Below, piece after piece: positions 17,078-27,637 of a stretch of 64,000 nucleotides of DNA. Source of the DNA: Rhizobium tumorigenes (lineage in GTDB: Bacteria; Pseudomonadota; Alphaproteobacteria; Rhizobiales; Rhizobiaceae); assembly GCF_003240565.2 (NCBI RefSeq), contig NZ_CP117255.1, positions 310,001 to 374,000 of the forward strand, in the 5' to 3' direction. The translations under genes and the position numbers were made by a program. The notes beneath the pieces were generated by a model. That model was not told where the DNA came from. It worked only from the letters and a program-made list of their open reading frames with translations, and ran no database searches. The first letter of the stretch is position 1. Every line of letters starts with the position of its first letter.

Positions 17078-18129
17078 CAGGCGACCCTCTTCAGCGTGAC
17101 GCAGCTGGCCGTGAAGCCTGGCCCCATGGCGACCATCGCTGAGCGCTCGGGCAGGCCTGCGGCAATAGCCCTTTCGAGCACGAAAAGTACGGTCGGCGAC
17201 GACATGTTTCCATATTCGGCGATGACGGCGCGCTCATGGTCGAGTGATCCCGGTTCCAGCCCGAAGGTCGCTTCCAGCGCGACCAGGACCTTTGCCCCGC
17301 CGGGATGGCAGATGAACCGGTCGATATCGGAAAGTGCCAGTCCCGAACGCGCCAGGATCGAGGCGATTGCCGGGCCCACCTCTGCCTCTGCGAACGGCGG
17401 CAGGGATTGTTCGAGGATGATACCGAAGCCGGCGTCATCGATCTGCCAGCCCATGATGCCGAGGGTGTCTGGAAACAGGTGCTCGCCCGTCGTTTCCACC
17501 TCTGCCAGCCCGCCGGGCCCTGCGCGCAGGATGCAGGCAGCGGCACCATCGCCGAACAAAGCGGTGGCGATGATATTGGGCTTGGTCGGGGCATCCAGCC
17601 GGAACGACAGCGAACAGAGTTCGATGGCAACGAACAGCACGGTCGCTCCTGGCCTGCCGCGGGCCATGCGCGTGGCGATGGCAAAGCCGGAGACCCCGGC
17701 AGCACAACCCAGCCCGAAAACGGGAACTCGCTCGATATCGGCGCGGAAACCCATCTGGACGGCCAGCCGCGCCTCGAGGCTCGGAGTCGCAAAGCCGGTG
17801 GACGATACGGTGACGATGCAGTCGATATCGGCCGCCGTCAGACCCGCATGATCGAGCGCCCTGGTGGTGGCCTCAACGAACAGTGTGCTGGCGACCTCGG
17901 CATAGGCGGCGAGACGGTCTTTCCAGGCATGCGGTTCGGAGAACCATGACAAAGGTCTCGCCGAATGCCGTTTGGTAATCCCGGCATTGTCGAAGACGCG
18001 CGAGAGTGGCTTAAATTCGCGGTAGCGATCCGAAAACAGGCGGGCGGCCATCTCCTTGGCTTCCGACTGCAGGATGATGTGCTCGGGCGTGGCGACGGCC
18101 AGTCCGACGAGCTTAACTTGGTCTGTCAA
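17077..18129 (-). CDS. Type III polyketide synthase (chalcone/stilbene synthase family)
   Basis: A 350-residue thiolase-fold enzyme that condenses malonyl-CoA onto an acyl-CoA starter to make alkylresorcinols or alkylpyrones. The Cys-His-Asn triad is intact: FGLGCAAGVSG (Cys142), FICHPGGAK (His275) and YGNMSSPT (Asn308). The start is TTG at 18129, preceded by AAAGGAGACAGTTT and giving the usual family length. A longer frame runs upstream to 18447 but overlaps the divergent gene, is non-homologous, and is rejected. It is coupled to an ICMT-family methyltransferase. Starter and product are unknown; a membrane phenolic lipid is plausible. Confidence 0.88.
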   Translation of the reverse strand: MTDQVKLVGLAVATPEHIILQSEAKEMAARLFSDRYREFKPLSRVFDNAGITKRHSARPLSWFSEPHAWKDRLAAYAEVASTLFVEATTRALDHAGLTAADIDCIVTVSSTGFATPSLEARLAVQMGFRADIERVPVFGLGCAAGVSGFAIATRMARGRPGATVLFVAIELCSLSFRLDAPTKPNIIATALFGDGAAACILRAGPGGLAEVETTGEHLFPDTLGIMGWQIDDAGFGIILEQSLPPFAEAEVGPAIASILARSGLALSDIDRFICHPGGAKVLVALEATFGLEPGSLDHERAVIAEYGNMSSPTVLFVLERAIAAGLPERSAMVAMGPGFTASCVTLKRVA

Positions 18130-18328
18130 AAACTGTCTCCTTTGGCGCTGTTCGCGCGCTACTGCCGAGAACACCTGGTAAGCTCGAATATTCGATGTGG
18201 GGCGATCACTTGGTCGTGAAAGCAGGCAAACGAGTGATGGATGAAAATAGTTGCTCGGCCACCGAATAATCCACCTCGCTCGGGTGTTCTCCTGCCGCAA
18301 CGTTCCATTCAGCCAAGGAGACCTTCCC

Positions 18329-18865
18329 ATGACGAACACTGCAATTCGCTTCGCCACCATTGCTCTCGGTGCCTGCCTGACCCTCGGTACCCTGACAGTG
18401 CCTGTCTTTGCCGCCGGCGATAGCGAGAGCGCGCCGCCGACCTGCAAGAAAGGCGAGGTCTACGACAAGAAGGAAAAGAAGTGCATCAAGCAGTCCGGTG
18501 CCAATATCAGCGATGAAGATCGCGCCGACTATGCCTATGCGCTGGCCAAGGAAGGTCGTTACGAGGAAGCGCTGGCCATGCTGGATACCGTGAAGGACCA
18601 GAAAAACGCCGAGGTGCTGAACTATCGCGGCTATGCGACCCGCAAGCTCGGCCGCACCGACGAGGGCATTTCCTATTATCTGCAGTCGGTCAAGCTCGAT
18701 CCGAAATACGCCAAGGTCCGCGAATATCTGGGCGAGGCCTACGTCATCAAGGGGCAGGTCGATCTCGCCAAGGATCAGCTGGCCACCATCCAGTCGATCT
18801 GCGGCACCGGCTGCGAAGAGTATCAGGACCTCCATGAGGCCATCGAGCATCCGGCCAAGATCTGA
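18329..18865 (+). CDS. Exported tetratricopeptide-repeat protein
   Basis: A 178-residue protein with a signal peptide (hydrophobic core IALGACLTLGTL, cleavage after VFAA) and CAAGGAG before ATG 18329. The mature part opens with a Cys pair and charged segment (CKKGEVYDKKEKKC), then TPR-like helices at about residues 63-140 (ADYAYALAKEGRYEEALAML, NYRGYATRKLGRTDEGISYY, REYLGEAYVIKGQVDLAKD), and ends with ICGTGCEEYQDL. It is probably a periplasmic protein-interaction scaffold. It is divergent from the type III PKS gene with 199 bp between starts. Function is not known. Confidence 0.75.
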   Translation: MTNTAIRFATIALGACLTLGTLTVPVFAAGDSESAPPTCKKGEVYDKKEKKCIKQSGANISDEDRADYAYALAKEGRYEEALAMLDTVKDQKNAEVLNYRGYATRKLGRTDEGISYYLQSVKLDPKYAKVREYLGEAYVIKGQVDLAKDQLATIQSICGTGCEEYQDLHEAIEHPAKI

Positions 18866-18955
18866 TCTCCCCCTCCCGGCATCGCCAGGCCGGTCACGAT
18901 CAACGGCGTCTGTGAAAGGGCATCCGCTTGTCAGTCGCTCCTTTAACATTTCCGC

Positions 18956-18995
18956 CCTATGGTCGGGTAACGGTTCCGGCCTATAGTCGGACAAC
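18956..18995. promoter_or_regulatory. Tandem direct repeat upstream of the ECF sigma gene
   Basis: CCTATGGTCGGGTAAC (18956-18971) recurs as CCTATAGTCGGACAAC (18980-18995), matching at 13 of 16 positions with a 24-bp period. It lies 40 bp upstream of the preferred sigma-factor start and may be a regulator-binding site or part of an autoregulated promoter. The role is inferred from position only. Confidence 0.35.
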
Positions 18996-19035
18996 AGCGC
19001 AGTCGCCGGCCAAACCGGCGGCTCGCAGCATAACC

Positions 19036-19581
19036 TTGCCTGCGGAGGATGCCATAGCCAGCGAAGACGACATCAGAGCCGGCCTCTCACAGCATCTGAA
19101 GCGCCTCTGGCGCTATGCCATCGTGCTCTCCAGGCAGCGCGATGTCGCCGACGATCTCGTCCAGGCAACGTGCGTGCGCGCCCTGGAGCGGGCCGGGCAA
19201 TACGATCCCGGTACAAGGCTGGATCGCTGGCTGTTCGCGATCCTGCATTCGATCTGGCTGAACGAGGTGCGTTCGCGGCGGGTGCGGATGGGCCAGGGCT
19301 TCGTCGAGGCTGACGAAATCCTGGTGTTCGACGGCGCCGCGCAGACGGAAACGCATCTCATGGCCGTACAGGTCATGCGCAAGGTTCAGGACCTGCCGGA
19401 GGCCCAGCGGACTGCTGTCTTTCTGGCCTATGTGGAAGGCCTTTCCTACCGCGAGGTGGCCACTGTCCTCGACGTACCCATTGGCACGGTGATGAGCCGG
19501 CTGGCAGCCGCAAGGGCGAAACTGGCGGAGAACATGGCGCCATCGGACGGCGAGAGACGATCGAACGAGGAACGGCGATGA
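19036..19581 (+). CDS. ECF-type RNA polymerase sigma factor
   Basis: About 181 residues. Region 2 has HLKRLWRYAIVLSRQRDVADDLVQATCVRALER and WLFAILHSIWLNEVR split across residues 20-80; region 4 has DLPEAQRTAVFLAYVEGLSYREVA and IGTVMSRLAAAR, the helix-turn-helix that reads the -35 box. The start is uncertain: TTG 19036 gives normal family length, while the frame stays open to TTG 18928 and would then include a tandem repeat that looks regulatory. The stop overlaps the next gene (ATGA), which encodes its probable anti-sigma factor. The stress signal is unknown. Confidence 0.82.
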   Translation: MPAEDAIASEDDIRAGLSQHLKRLWRYAIVLSRQRDVADDLVQATCVRALERAGQYDPGTRLDRWLFAILHSIWLNEVRSRRVRMGQGFVEADEILVFDGAAQTETHLMAVQVMRKVQDLPEAQRTAVFLAYVEGLSYREVATVLDVPIGTVMSRLAAARAKLAENMAPSDGERRSNEERR

Positions 19582-20378
19582 GCACCCGCGACAGAAATCA
19601 TGGTCTCTCCGACGAATTGCTGACTGCCTTCATCGATGGTGAACTCGGCGCCGACGAGGTTGCAAGGGTGGAGGCGCTGATTGGCGCCGATCCTTCGGTT
19701 GCCGAGCGCTTCGACCAGCTCAGCCGCGCCGATCTTCCCTACGCAGCTGCCTTCGAGCCGCTTCTGGAAGCAGCGCCGGGCGACCGGCTGGAGGCTATGC
19801 TTGCATCCATTCCACCGGTAAAAGCCAGTCATAGCTTTTCCACAGGTCTAGGCCGGCGCGGTTTCTTCGCCGCTGCCGCCTGCCTCATTGCCGGTATTGC
19901 CATCGACCGCGCCGTGATCGGCGTCGATCGTCGCTTGAGACAGCCGGGTGAGGGCGCCGAATGGCGCGCTGTCGTCGCCGACTATGTCGCGCTCTACAGC
20001 CCGGATACGCTGAGTGCGCCCGCCGGCGACAGGGCGGAGCAACTGGCGGAACTCGACCGGGTCGGATCGAAGATAGGCCTTTCCCTCAGCCCCGAGGCCA
20101 TCGCTCTGCCCGGTGCCGATTTCAGGCGCGCGCTAGTGCTTCAATACGACGGCGAACCGCTGGCGCAGATCGCCTACCTCGACCCGGAGGACGGCCCGAT
20201 GGCGCTGTGTATCGTCAAATCCGCAGCCGCTGCCGCAGGGCCCGAAACGGAGCGCCGTCACGGCATGAATGTCGTTTACTGGTCTGCCAGAGGGCACGCC
20301 TTCATGCTGATAGGCCACGCTGCACCCGACCGTATGAAGACCGCGGCCGAGCAGGTGCGGGCCAGACTTTCCGCATGA
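19578..20378 (+). CDS. Anti-sigma factor (membrane-anchored)
   Basis: A 266-residue protein. The N-terminal segment LSDELLTAFIDGELGADEVARVEALI fits a zinc-less anti-sigma domain of the RskA/FecR-like type. One transmembrane segment lies at about residues 94-112 (RGFFAAAACLIAGIAIDRAV), followed by a C-terminal domain that would face the periplasm. Translation is coupled to the upstream ECF sigma gene through ATGA. It probably holds the sigma factor inactive until an envelope signal is sensed. The sequence does not show the signal. Confidence 0.78.
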   Translation: MSTRDRNHGLSDELLTAFIDGELGADEVARVEALIGADPSVAERFDQLSRADLPYAAAFEPLLEAAPGDRLEAMLASIPPVKASHSFSTGLGRRGFFAAAACLIAGIAIDRAVIGVDRRLRQPGEGAEWRAVVADYVALYSPDTLSAPAGDRAEQLAELDRVGSKIGLSLSPEAIALPGADFRRALVLQYDGEPLAQIAYLDPEDGPMALCIVKSAAAAAGPETERRHGMNVVYWSARGHAFMLIGHAAPDRMKTAAEQVRARLSA

Positions 20379-20523
20379 GACGGTAGCATGTTGGCTCAAC
20401 CGGCACTGTATTCAAAAAGAATTTGGCGAAAGCCGCGCATGCTGGTATCCTTGCACCAACGAAAATCAAATGAGTGCCAGCTGCATGCCGTTACGGCCTT
20501 GCGCGGTGCGATGGAAGACACAC

Positions 20524-22080
20524 GTGGAAGACCCCGACAGCGGCTCAAAGCCGCAAACAGGCGGGGCGTCGGTAGCAGAGCGTGGGAAAAAACCTTCCCG
20601 GCGCGCGAGGCGAAAGCGTGGCGGACCTCCGCGCGAAATAGCCTCCCCTGCTGAACCAGGCCCGATCAGCGCCGCTGATCCCGCCGTGCGCCCCAAGGAT
20701 AACAAAAGTACCCAGCCGCATGGAAAGCGGAAGCGTCGTCGTCGTGCCAATGGCGGCGAGCGCGCGACCGTCGCGGTGGCTGATGGGTCGATCCAGCTCG
20801 TGCCCGTCGTTCAGGCACATGCCGAACGGCCATCGCTGGCCCAGGCTCCCAAAAACGGCGCAAATCGACGCAAGCATCGTGGCAAGCGCGGTCTTCAGGG
20901 GCGTCCCCTCGCGCAGGAAAAGCCGGCGCATGTGGTCCCCCCAGCCCACGGCGCCCCAAATGCCCGCAATGCGGCGCAACACCATGTGCATGGCCGGCAT
21001 CAGCCGCAGACCCACGCCGATCCGAAGCCCGCCGCCGACAGCATCGATCATCATCACCAGCAACCGGTCGATCTCTATGCGGCGCTGGATCTCGGCACCA
21101 ACAATTGCCGGCTGCTGATCGCCCAGCCGACGCGTCCCGGGCAGTTCCGCGTCATCGATGCATTCTCGCGCATCGTCAGGCTCGGCGAGGGCCTCGGTGC
21201 CAGCGGGCGGCTTTCGACAGATGCCATGGACCGCGCCGTGGAAGCGCTGCGCATCTGTGCCGCGAAATTGAAGGCGCGCGATATCCGCCGGATGCGCCTG
21301 ATCGCCACCGAAGCCTGCCGCGCCGCCGAAAATGGCGAGCTGTTCCTCGCGCGCGTTCTCGAGGAAACGGGCCTCGAACTCGAGATCATCGACCGGGAGA
21401 CCGAAGCACGTCTTGCCGTCTCCGGCTGCTCCTCGCTGGTCGGTCCGGAAGCGCGCTCCGTGGTGCTGTTCGACATCGGCGGTGGCTCGTCCGAGATTGC
21501 CGTCATTCGCATCGACGATCACCGCTCCAGCCGCCTTGCCAACCACATCACCCACTGGACATCGCTGCCGGTCGGCGTCGTCACCCTGTCCGAGCGTCAC
21601 GGGGGCCGCGATGTCAGCCCTGTCGTCTTCGAGGCGATGATCAACGAGGTCGAGGGTATGCTCGACAAGTTCGATTGCCCGCCGTCGCCGCTTGCCATGC
21701 GCGACAGCAAGGATTTCCACCTGATCGGCACCTCCGGAACGGTGACGACGCTTGCCGGCGTCCATCTCGATCTGCCACGCTACGACCGCCGCAAGGTGGA
21801 CGGCGTCTGGCTGTCCGACGACGAGGTGACGGCAATGCAGGCAAAGCTGCTTTCCTGGGATTTCGCAGGTCGCGCTGCCAATCCCTGCATCGGGCCCGAT
21901 CGCGCCGATCTGGTTCTGGCCGGCTGCGCCATTCTCGAGGCGATTCGCCGCCGTTGGCCGAGCCCGCGCATGCGCGTCGCCGATCGTGGATTGCGTGAAG
22001 GCCTGCTCACCGACATGATGGCAGATGACGGGGTCTGGCGGCGCGGTCGCTCGCGCCGCGGCTATCGTCCGAACAATTGA
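20524..22080 (+). CDS. ppx: Exopolyphosphatase / pppGpp phosphohydrolase (Ppx/GppA family)
   Basis: The Ppx/GppA core begins [20 protein letters not shown] about 180 residues in, followed by [31 protein letters not shown] and [15 protein letters not shown], the ASKHA nucleotide/phosphate motifs. The enzyme degrades long-chain polyphosphate or the 5'-phosphate of pppGpp. The N-terminal extension is unusual: it has three Arg/Lys clusters ([26 protein letters not shown]) and a His-rich stretch, suggesting disordered nucleic-acid or polyphosphate binding. GTG 20524 is preferred because of GGAAG upstream; ATG 20470 is an alternative. rlmE follows after 13 bp. Confidence 0.87.
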   Translation: MEDPDSGSKPQTGGASVAERGKKPSRRARRKRGGPPREIASPAEPGPISAADPAVRPKDNKSTQPHGKRKRRRRANGGERATVAVADGSIQLVPVVQAHAERPSLAQAPKNGANRRKHRGKRGLQGRPLAQEKPAHVVPPAHGAPNARNAAQHHVHGRHQPQTHADPKPAADSIDHHHQQPVDLYAALDLGTNNCRLLIAQPTRPGQFRVIDAFSRIVRLGEGLGASGRLSTDAMDRAVEALRICAAKLKARDIRRMRLIATEACRAAENGELFLARVLEETGLELEIIDRETEARLAVSGCSSLVGPEARSVVLFDIGGGSSEIAVIRIDDHRSSRLANHITHWTSLPVGVVTLSERHGGRDVSPVVFEAMINEVEGMLDKFDCPPSPLAMRDSKDFHLIGTSGTVTTLAGVHLDLPRYDRRKVDGVWLSDDEVTAMQAKLLSWDFAGRAANPCIGPDRADLVLAGCAILEAIRRRWPSPRMRVADRGLREGLLTDMMADDGVWRRGRSRRGYRPNN

Positions 22081-22093
22081 AGGGGTCGTATTG

Positions 22094-22813
22094 ATGACCA
22101 AACCACCCGTAGGTGCCAACCGCACCGGCCGCAAGCTCGGCCAGCGCGTCACCAAGAAGAAGATGAAAGCCTCGTCGCGCCAGTGGCTGCATCGTCATAT
22201 CAACGATCCCTACGTGCAGCGTGCGCAGCTCGAGGGCTATCGCGCCCGTGCCGCCTTCAAGCTGCTGGAGATCGACGAGAAGCATCACATTCTCAAGGGT
22301 GCCCAGCGCATCATCGACCTCGGTGCGGCCCCCGGCAGCTGGTCGCAGATTGCTGCCAAGGTGACCGGCTCGACCGACGAGGACATCCGCGTCGCCGCAA
22401 TCGACTTCCTCGAGATGACGCAGCTGCCGGGCGTCAAGATCCTGCAGCTCGACTTCCTCGACGAACACGCACCGCGCCTCCTGATCGAGGCCGTCGGTGG
22501 GCAGCCGGATATCGTTCTCTCCGACATGGCCGCCCCGACCACCGGCCATCATCGCACCGACCATCTACGCACCATGCATCTCTGCGAAGTCGCTGCCTAT
22601 TTCGCCATCGAGGTGCTGGCTGAAGGTGGCCATTTCCTGGCAAAGACCTTCCAGGGCGGTGCCGAACGTGACCTGCTGACACTGCTCAAGCAGAATTTCA
22701 AGCAGGTCGTACACGTCAAGCCGGCGTCGTCGAGGCAGGAATCTGTCGAGATGTTCCTGCTTGCCAAGGGCTTCAAAGGTCGCAAGGCGGATATCGAAGA
22801 AGAGGCGAGTTAA
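22094..22813 (+). CDS. rlmE: 23S rRNA 2'-O-ribose methyltransferase RlmE (FtsJ)
   Basis: A 239-residue SAM methyltransferase that methylates U2552 of 23S rRNA (E. coli numbering) in the 50S subunit. The K-D-K-E tetrad framework is visible: [17 protein letters not shown] with [28 protein letters not shown] (SAM-binding motif I), [23 protein letters not shown] and [21 protein letters not shown]. The basic N-terminus fits RNA binding. It sits 13 bp after ppx, a conserved rhizobial arrangement. Start ATG 22094 follows AAGGGG. Confidence 0.94.
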   Translation: MTKPPVGANRTGRKLGQRVTKKKMKASSRQWLHRHINDPYVQRAQLEGYRARAAFKLLEIDEKHHILKGAQRIIDLGAAPGSWSQIAAKVTGSTDEDIRVAAIDFLEMTQLPGVKILQLDFLDEHAPRLLIEAVGGQPDIVLSDMAAPTTGHHRTDHLRTMHLCEVAAYFAIEVLAEGGHFLAKTFQGGAERDLLTLLKQNFKQVVHVKPASSRQESVEMFLLAKGFKGRKADIEEEAS

Positions 22814-22878
22814 GCCTAGTTTCCAAATTATTCAAAGCATGGCTATGAATAGCCAGTCTCTCTGGCTAATCTTTGCGG

Positions 22879-23262
22879 ATGCTGCTTTACGTCACCATCG
22901 GAACCAACGATATCCATCGCGCCGGCGATTTCTACGATGCCGTTCTGGCGGGCCTCGGCTACAGGCGCCAGCGGGATTCGGAGGAAGAGATCGGCTATGC
23001 TGCCGATGGCGACAGCCGTTGTCGCCTGTGGGTGGTGATGCCCTTTAACCGGCGCGCGGCCAGCATCGGCAATGGCTCGATGGTGGCGCTGGATGCGGAA
23101 AGCCGCGCCGCCGTAGATGCCTTCCATGCGCAGGCGCTGGCCCATGGCGGCAGCGACGAGGGTGCCCCCGGCCTGCGCTCCTATCACGCCAACTTCTACG
23201 CCGCCTACGTCCGCGATCCCGATGGCAACAAGCTCAGCGCAGTCTGCGAGCAACCGTCCTGA
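22879..23262 (+). CDS. VOC-family (glyoxalase/bleomycin-resistance fold) protein
   Basis: A 127-residue vicinal-oxygen-chelate protein. It begins MLLYVTIGTNDIHRAGDFYDAVL, a standard first beta-alpha-beta-beta unit, and ends YAAYVRDPDGNKLSAVCEQP, the typical final strand with its metal-ligand region. Such small VOC proteins are metalloenzymes or binding proteins for small ligands, and the substrate cannot be read from sequence. ATG 22879 is preferred over TTG 22873. It converges with the MFS transporter gene (15-bp gap). Confidence 0.8.
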   Translation: MLLYVTIGTNDIHRAGDFYDAVLAGLGYRRQRDSEEEIGYAADGDSRCRLWVVMPFNRRAASIGNGSMVALDAESRAAVDAFHAQALAHGGSDEGAPGLRSYHANFYAAYVRDPDGNKLSAVCEQPS

Positions 23263-23277
23263 TCGAGGGCTGACGCG

Positions 23278-24705
23278 TCACTCTGCGGCGGGCGTCTGCG
23301 GCACGGCCAGAACCTCTGCCTTGCTGGGTACTGCCGCGTGGCCAGAGAGCAGGGCACCGGCGTTGCGGTCGAGCCGCAGGAACGGCAGCGTCGCGATAAC
23401 GGTGAGCACCGAGAGCGTGAAGAAAGCGATATGGAAATCGGCGACCTGCAGGCCGGTGCCGCTGAAGAAGGTCGTCGTTTCCAGGATCGCGGCGGCCACG
23501 GCAACGCCGAGCGCCAGACTGACCTGCTGCATTACCGAGCTCATCGACGTCGCCTGGCTTGCCTCCCGGTCATCGACATCGGCAAAGGCCAGCGCATTGA
23601 TCCCCGTAAAGAAGAACGACCGCGAAAAGCCGCCGAGAAGCAGCACGCCGATGATCACGAGGTGAGACGTCGTTGGCTCGAAGAAGCCGATGGCAACCGT
23701 GGTCATGGTCGTAACGCCGGCGGCCGTCAGCAATGCGGTCCGGAAGCCGAAGGCGGCAAAGACGCGCTTGGCGATGAACTTGGTGCTGATCGCCCCGATT
23801 GCGCCGGCAAAGGTGATCAGCCCCGATTGGAACGGGTTCAGCCCGAATCCCAGTTGCAGCATCAGCGGCAGCAGGAACGGCATGGCGCCGATGCAGATGC
23901 GAAAGAGAATGCCGCCCGTGACCGACGCGCGGAAGGTCGGCTTCCGCAGCAGTTTCAGGTTGAGGATCGGCGACGGATGATTGCGGGCGTGGCCGACATA
24001 GAGAAATCCGCAGACAAAGCCGATGACCACTGCCGAGATGCCGACATAGGAGGGCAGGGCCGGCAGGCTGATGACGGACATGCCAAAAACGATGCCGGCA
24101 GCAGCAAATGAGGTCAGCAGGAAGCCGGTGATATCCAGCTTCGGCGGCGCTATGGCCTCGACTTCCGGCAGGAATATGGTCGCGAGGATAACGCCGACGA
24201 TCCCGACCGGCACATTGATCAGGAAGATCCAGTGCCAGGAGAAATAGGTGGTGATGAAGCCACCGAGCGGCGGGCCGGCCAGCGGTCCCACAAGCGCCGG
24301 TATGCTGAGCAGCGCCATCGCCGAGACCAGATCGCTGCGCTTGGTGGTGCGCACCAGAACCAGTCGTCCGATCGGCGTCATCATTGAGCCGCCGACGCCC
24401 TGCAGGAAGCGCGAGCCGACGAACTCCAGCAGGCTGCCCGATGCGGCGCAAAAGATCGATCCGACGACGAAGACGCAGATGGCAATGCGGAAAATCCGCT
24501 TGGCGCCGAAACGGTCTGCCATCCAGCCGCTGATCGGAATGAACACCGCGAGCGCCACCATGTAGGAGGTCAGTGCAAGCTTCAGCGTGATCGGCCCGAC
24601 ATGCAGATCCGCTGCAATCGCCGGCAGCGCTGTGGCGATCACCGTCGAGTCCATCTGTTCCATGAAAAGTGCGATAGCGAGGATGAGCGGGACGATGCGA
24701 TTCAT
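23278..24705 (-). CDS. MFS multidrug exporter, DHA2 (14-TM) type
   Basis: A 475-residue protein beginning MNRIVPLILAIALFMEQMDS, the EmrB/QacA-type start. Motif A GWMADRFGAKRIF (60-72), motif B-like FLQGVGGSMMTPIGRLVLVR and motif C LVGPLAGPPLGGFI are present, with about 14 hydrophobic segments. It should be a proton-driven drug or metabolite exporter. No membrane-fusion partner lies beside it. Residues upstream of this ATG are rejected as non-hydrophobic and unlike family members. It is divergent from the MBL hydrolase gene. Confidence 0.88.
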   Translation of the reverse strand: MNRIVPLILAIALFMEQMDSTVIATALPAIAADLHVGPITLKLALTSYMVALAVFIPISGWMADRFGAKRIFRIAICVFVVGSIFCAASGSLLEFVGSRFLQGVGGSMMTPIGRLVLVRTTKRSDLVSAMALLSIPALVGPLAGPPLGGFITTYFSWHWIFLINVPVGIVGVILATIFLPEVEAIAPPKLDITGFLLTSFAAAGIVFGMSVISLPALPSYVGISAVVIGFVCGFLYVGHARNHPSPILNLKLLRKPTFRASVTGGILFRICIGAMPFLLPLMLQLGFGLNPFQSGLITFAGAIGAISTKFIAKRVFAAFGFRTALLTAAGVTTMTTVAIGFFEPTTSHLVIIGVLLLGGFSRSFFFTGINALAFADVDDREASQATSMSSVMQQVSLALGVAVAAAILETTTFFSGTGLQVADFHIAFFTLSVLTVIATLPFLRLDRNAGALLSGHAAVPSKAEVLAVPQTPAAE

Positions 24706-24991
24706 AGGCTGGTGCCTTGCATGGGATGCCGTCGTGGAGATGCCGCCTCGGCGGTAGCCGCTCTCTATTCCTCCGGACTTGCTCTGCCAATCCCCTAATA
24801 AGCCTGCTGTCGCCATCCGGTTCACGTCTTCGTGAAATCGCTTGCTAACCCCGCTGCTTGTCTAGTTTTGACATGTGCCATCAGCATGAAAATGCTAATC
24901 GCACCGAGCCGCGCGAGTATGCATTCGACCTTTGGTCGGAAACTTCGCGCGCATTGTTGGCGGCATTGCCGCACTGTAGGAGCAAGACTGT

Positions 24992-25864
24992 ATGACTGTT
25001 TTATCGTTGCCGGAAATCAACCAGTTCAAACTGGGTGCGCTGAAATTCACGGTCATCAAGGACGGCGTCAGCATTCTGGATAGACCCTGGGAAACTTTCG
25101 GCGTCAATCAGAGGCCCGAGACGGTGCAGGCACTACTGGCAGACAACTTTCTGCCGACCGACCGCTTCGTCAACAGCTATTCGCCGGTCATCATCGACAG
25201 CGGCACGGACGTGATCCTGGTCGATACCGGCTTTGGCGCGGCGATGCGCGAAAAGGGCGGCGGTCGCCTGGCGGCTGGCATGAAGGCGGCCGGCTATGCG
25301 CCCGAGAGCATCACCCGCGTCCTGCTCACCCACCTGCACGGTGACCACATCGCAGGCTTGATGGAAGACGGAAAGCCGGCCTTCGCCAATGCCAGCTACA
25401 CAGCCGGTCGCATCGAATATGACTTCTGGACCGATGAGGCCCGGCAGGGAACTCCCGCTGAAGGCAACCAGAAAAGCGTGCTCGCCAACGTCGTGCCGCT
25501 GGCGGAGAAGATCACCTTCGTCAACGACGGCGATACCGTTGTACCGGGCATGACCGCCATGCTGGCACCCGGCCATACGCCCGGCCACATGGTCTTCCAC
25601 GTCGAGTCCGAGGGCGAGCAGATCGTGCTGACGGCCGATACCGCCAACCACTACGTCCTGTCGCTGCAGCAGCCGGACTGGGAGGTTCGTTTCGATCTGG
25701 ACAAGGTGCAGGCCGCCCAGACCCGCCGGCGTATCTTCGACCTGATCGCCAAGGACCGGATCCCGTTTCTCGGTTACCACATGCCGTTCCCTGCGGTCGG
25801 TTTCGTCGAGAAAATCGATACCGGCTTCCGCTTCGTGCCGAAAAGCTATCAATTCGACTTCTGA
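24992..25864 (+). CDS. Metallo-beta-lactamase-fold hydrolase
   Basis: A 290-residue MBL-fold protein. The zinc motif THLHGDHIAG (113-122) is complete, with later ligands in APGHTPGHMVFHV and TADTANHYVLSL and a closing His in FLGYHMPFPAVG. The family includes lactonases, thioesterases and arylsulfatases. Because the N-terminal half resembles quorum-sensing-lactonase-like proteins only generally, I do not assign a substrate. It is divergent from the MFS exporter, with 286 bp between starts. Confidence 0.82.
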   Translation: MTVLSLPEINQFKLGALKFTVIKDGVSILDRPWETFGVNQRPETVQALLADNFLPTDRFVNSYSPVIIDSGTDVILVDTGFGAAMREKGGGRLAAGMKAAGYAPESITRVLLTHLHGDHIAGLMEDGKPAFANASYTAGRIEYDFWTDEARQGTPAEGNQKSVLANVVPLAEKITFVNDGDTVVPGMTAMLAPGHTPGHMVFHVESEGEQIVLTADTANHYVLSLQQPDWEVRFDLDKVQAAQTRRRIFDLIAKDRIPFLGYHMPFPAVGFVEKIDTGFRFVPKSYQFDF

Positions 25865-26113
25865 CGGCTGCGGATAGGGCACGGCCCCAATACTCGCAAA
25901 CGCGCTCTCCAGAAAACTCCGACCGGTGCCCATCGGCTCCGGTCGTTGCGGCCTCTCGCCGTCTCTTGCATAGCTGCGTTGCAACCGCGCGACTGCGTTT
26001 TGCTATTTCCATCGGTCCGCGGACGTGGTACCAGCCCTCGCCAACTTCTTAATCAATTCTTGCATCACCGCCGGGGCGGATAATCATTCCGGGGGTGCTC
26101 CGCATTTTCTTAA

Positions 26114-27634
<1,521 letters not shown>

Positions 27635-27637
27635 TTG

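Noticed and set aside
18130..18447. N-terminal extension of the type III polyketide synthase
   Set aside because: It overlaps the divergent TPR gene; TTG 18129 has a strong ribosome site and gives family length.
22841..22867. Two overlapping small inverted repeats after rlmE (GGCTA/TAGCC and AGCCAG/CTGGCT)
   Set aside because: Short stems with no T-run; not enough for a terminator or attenuator call.
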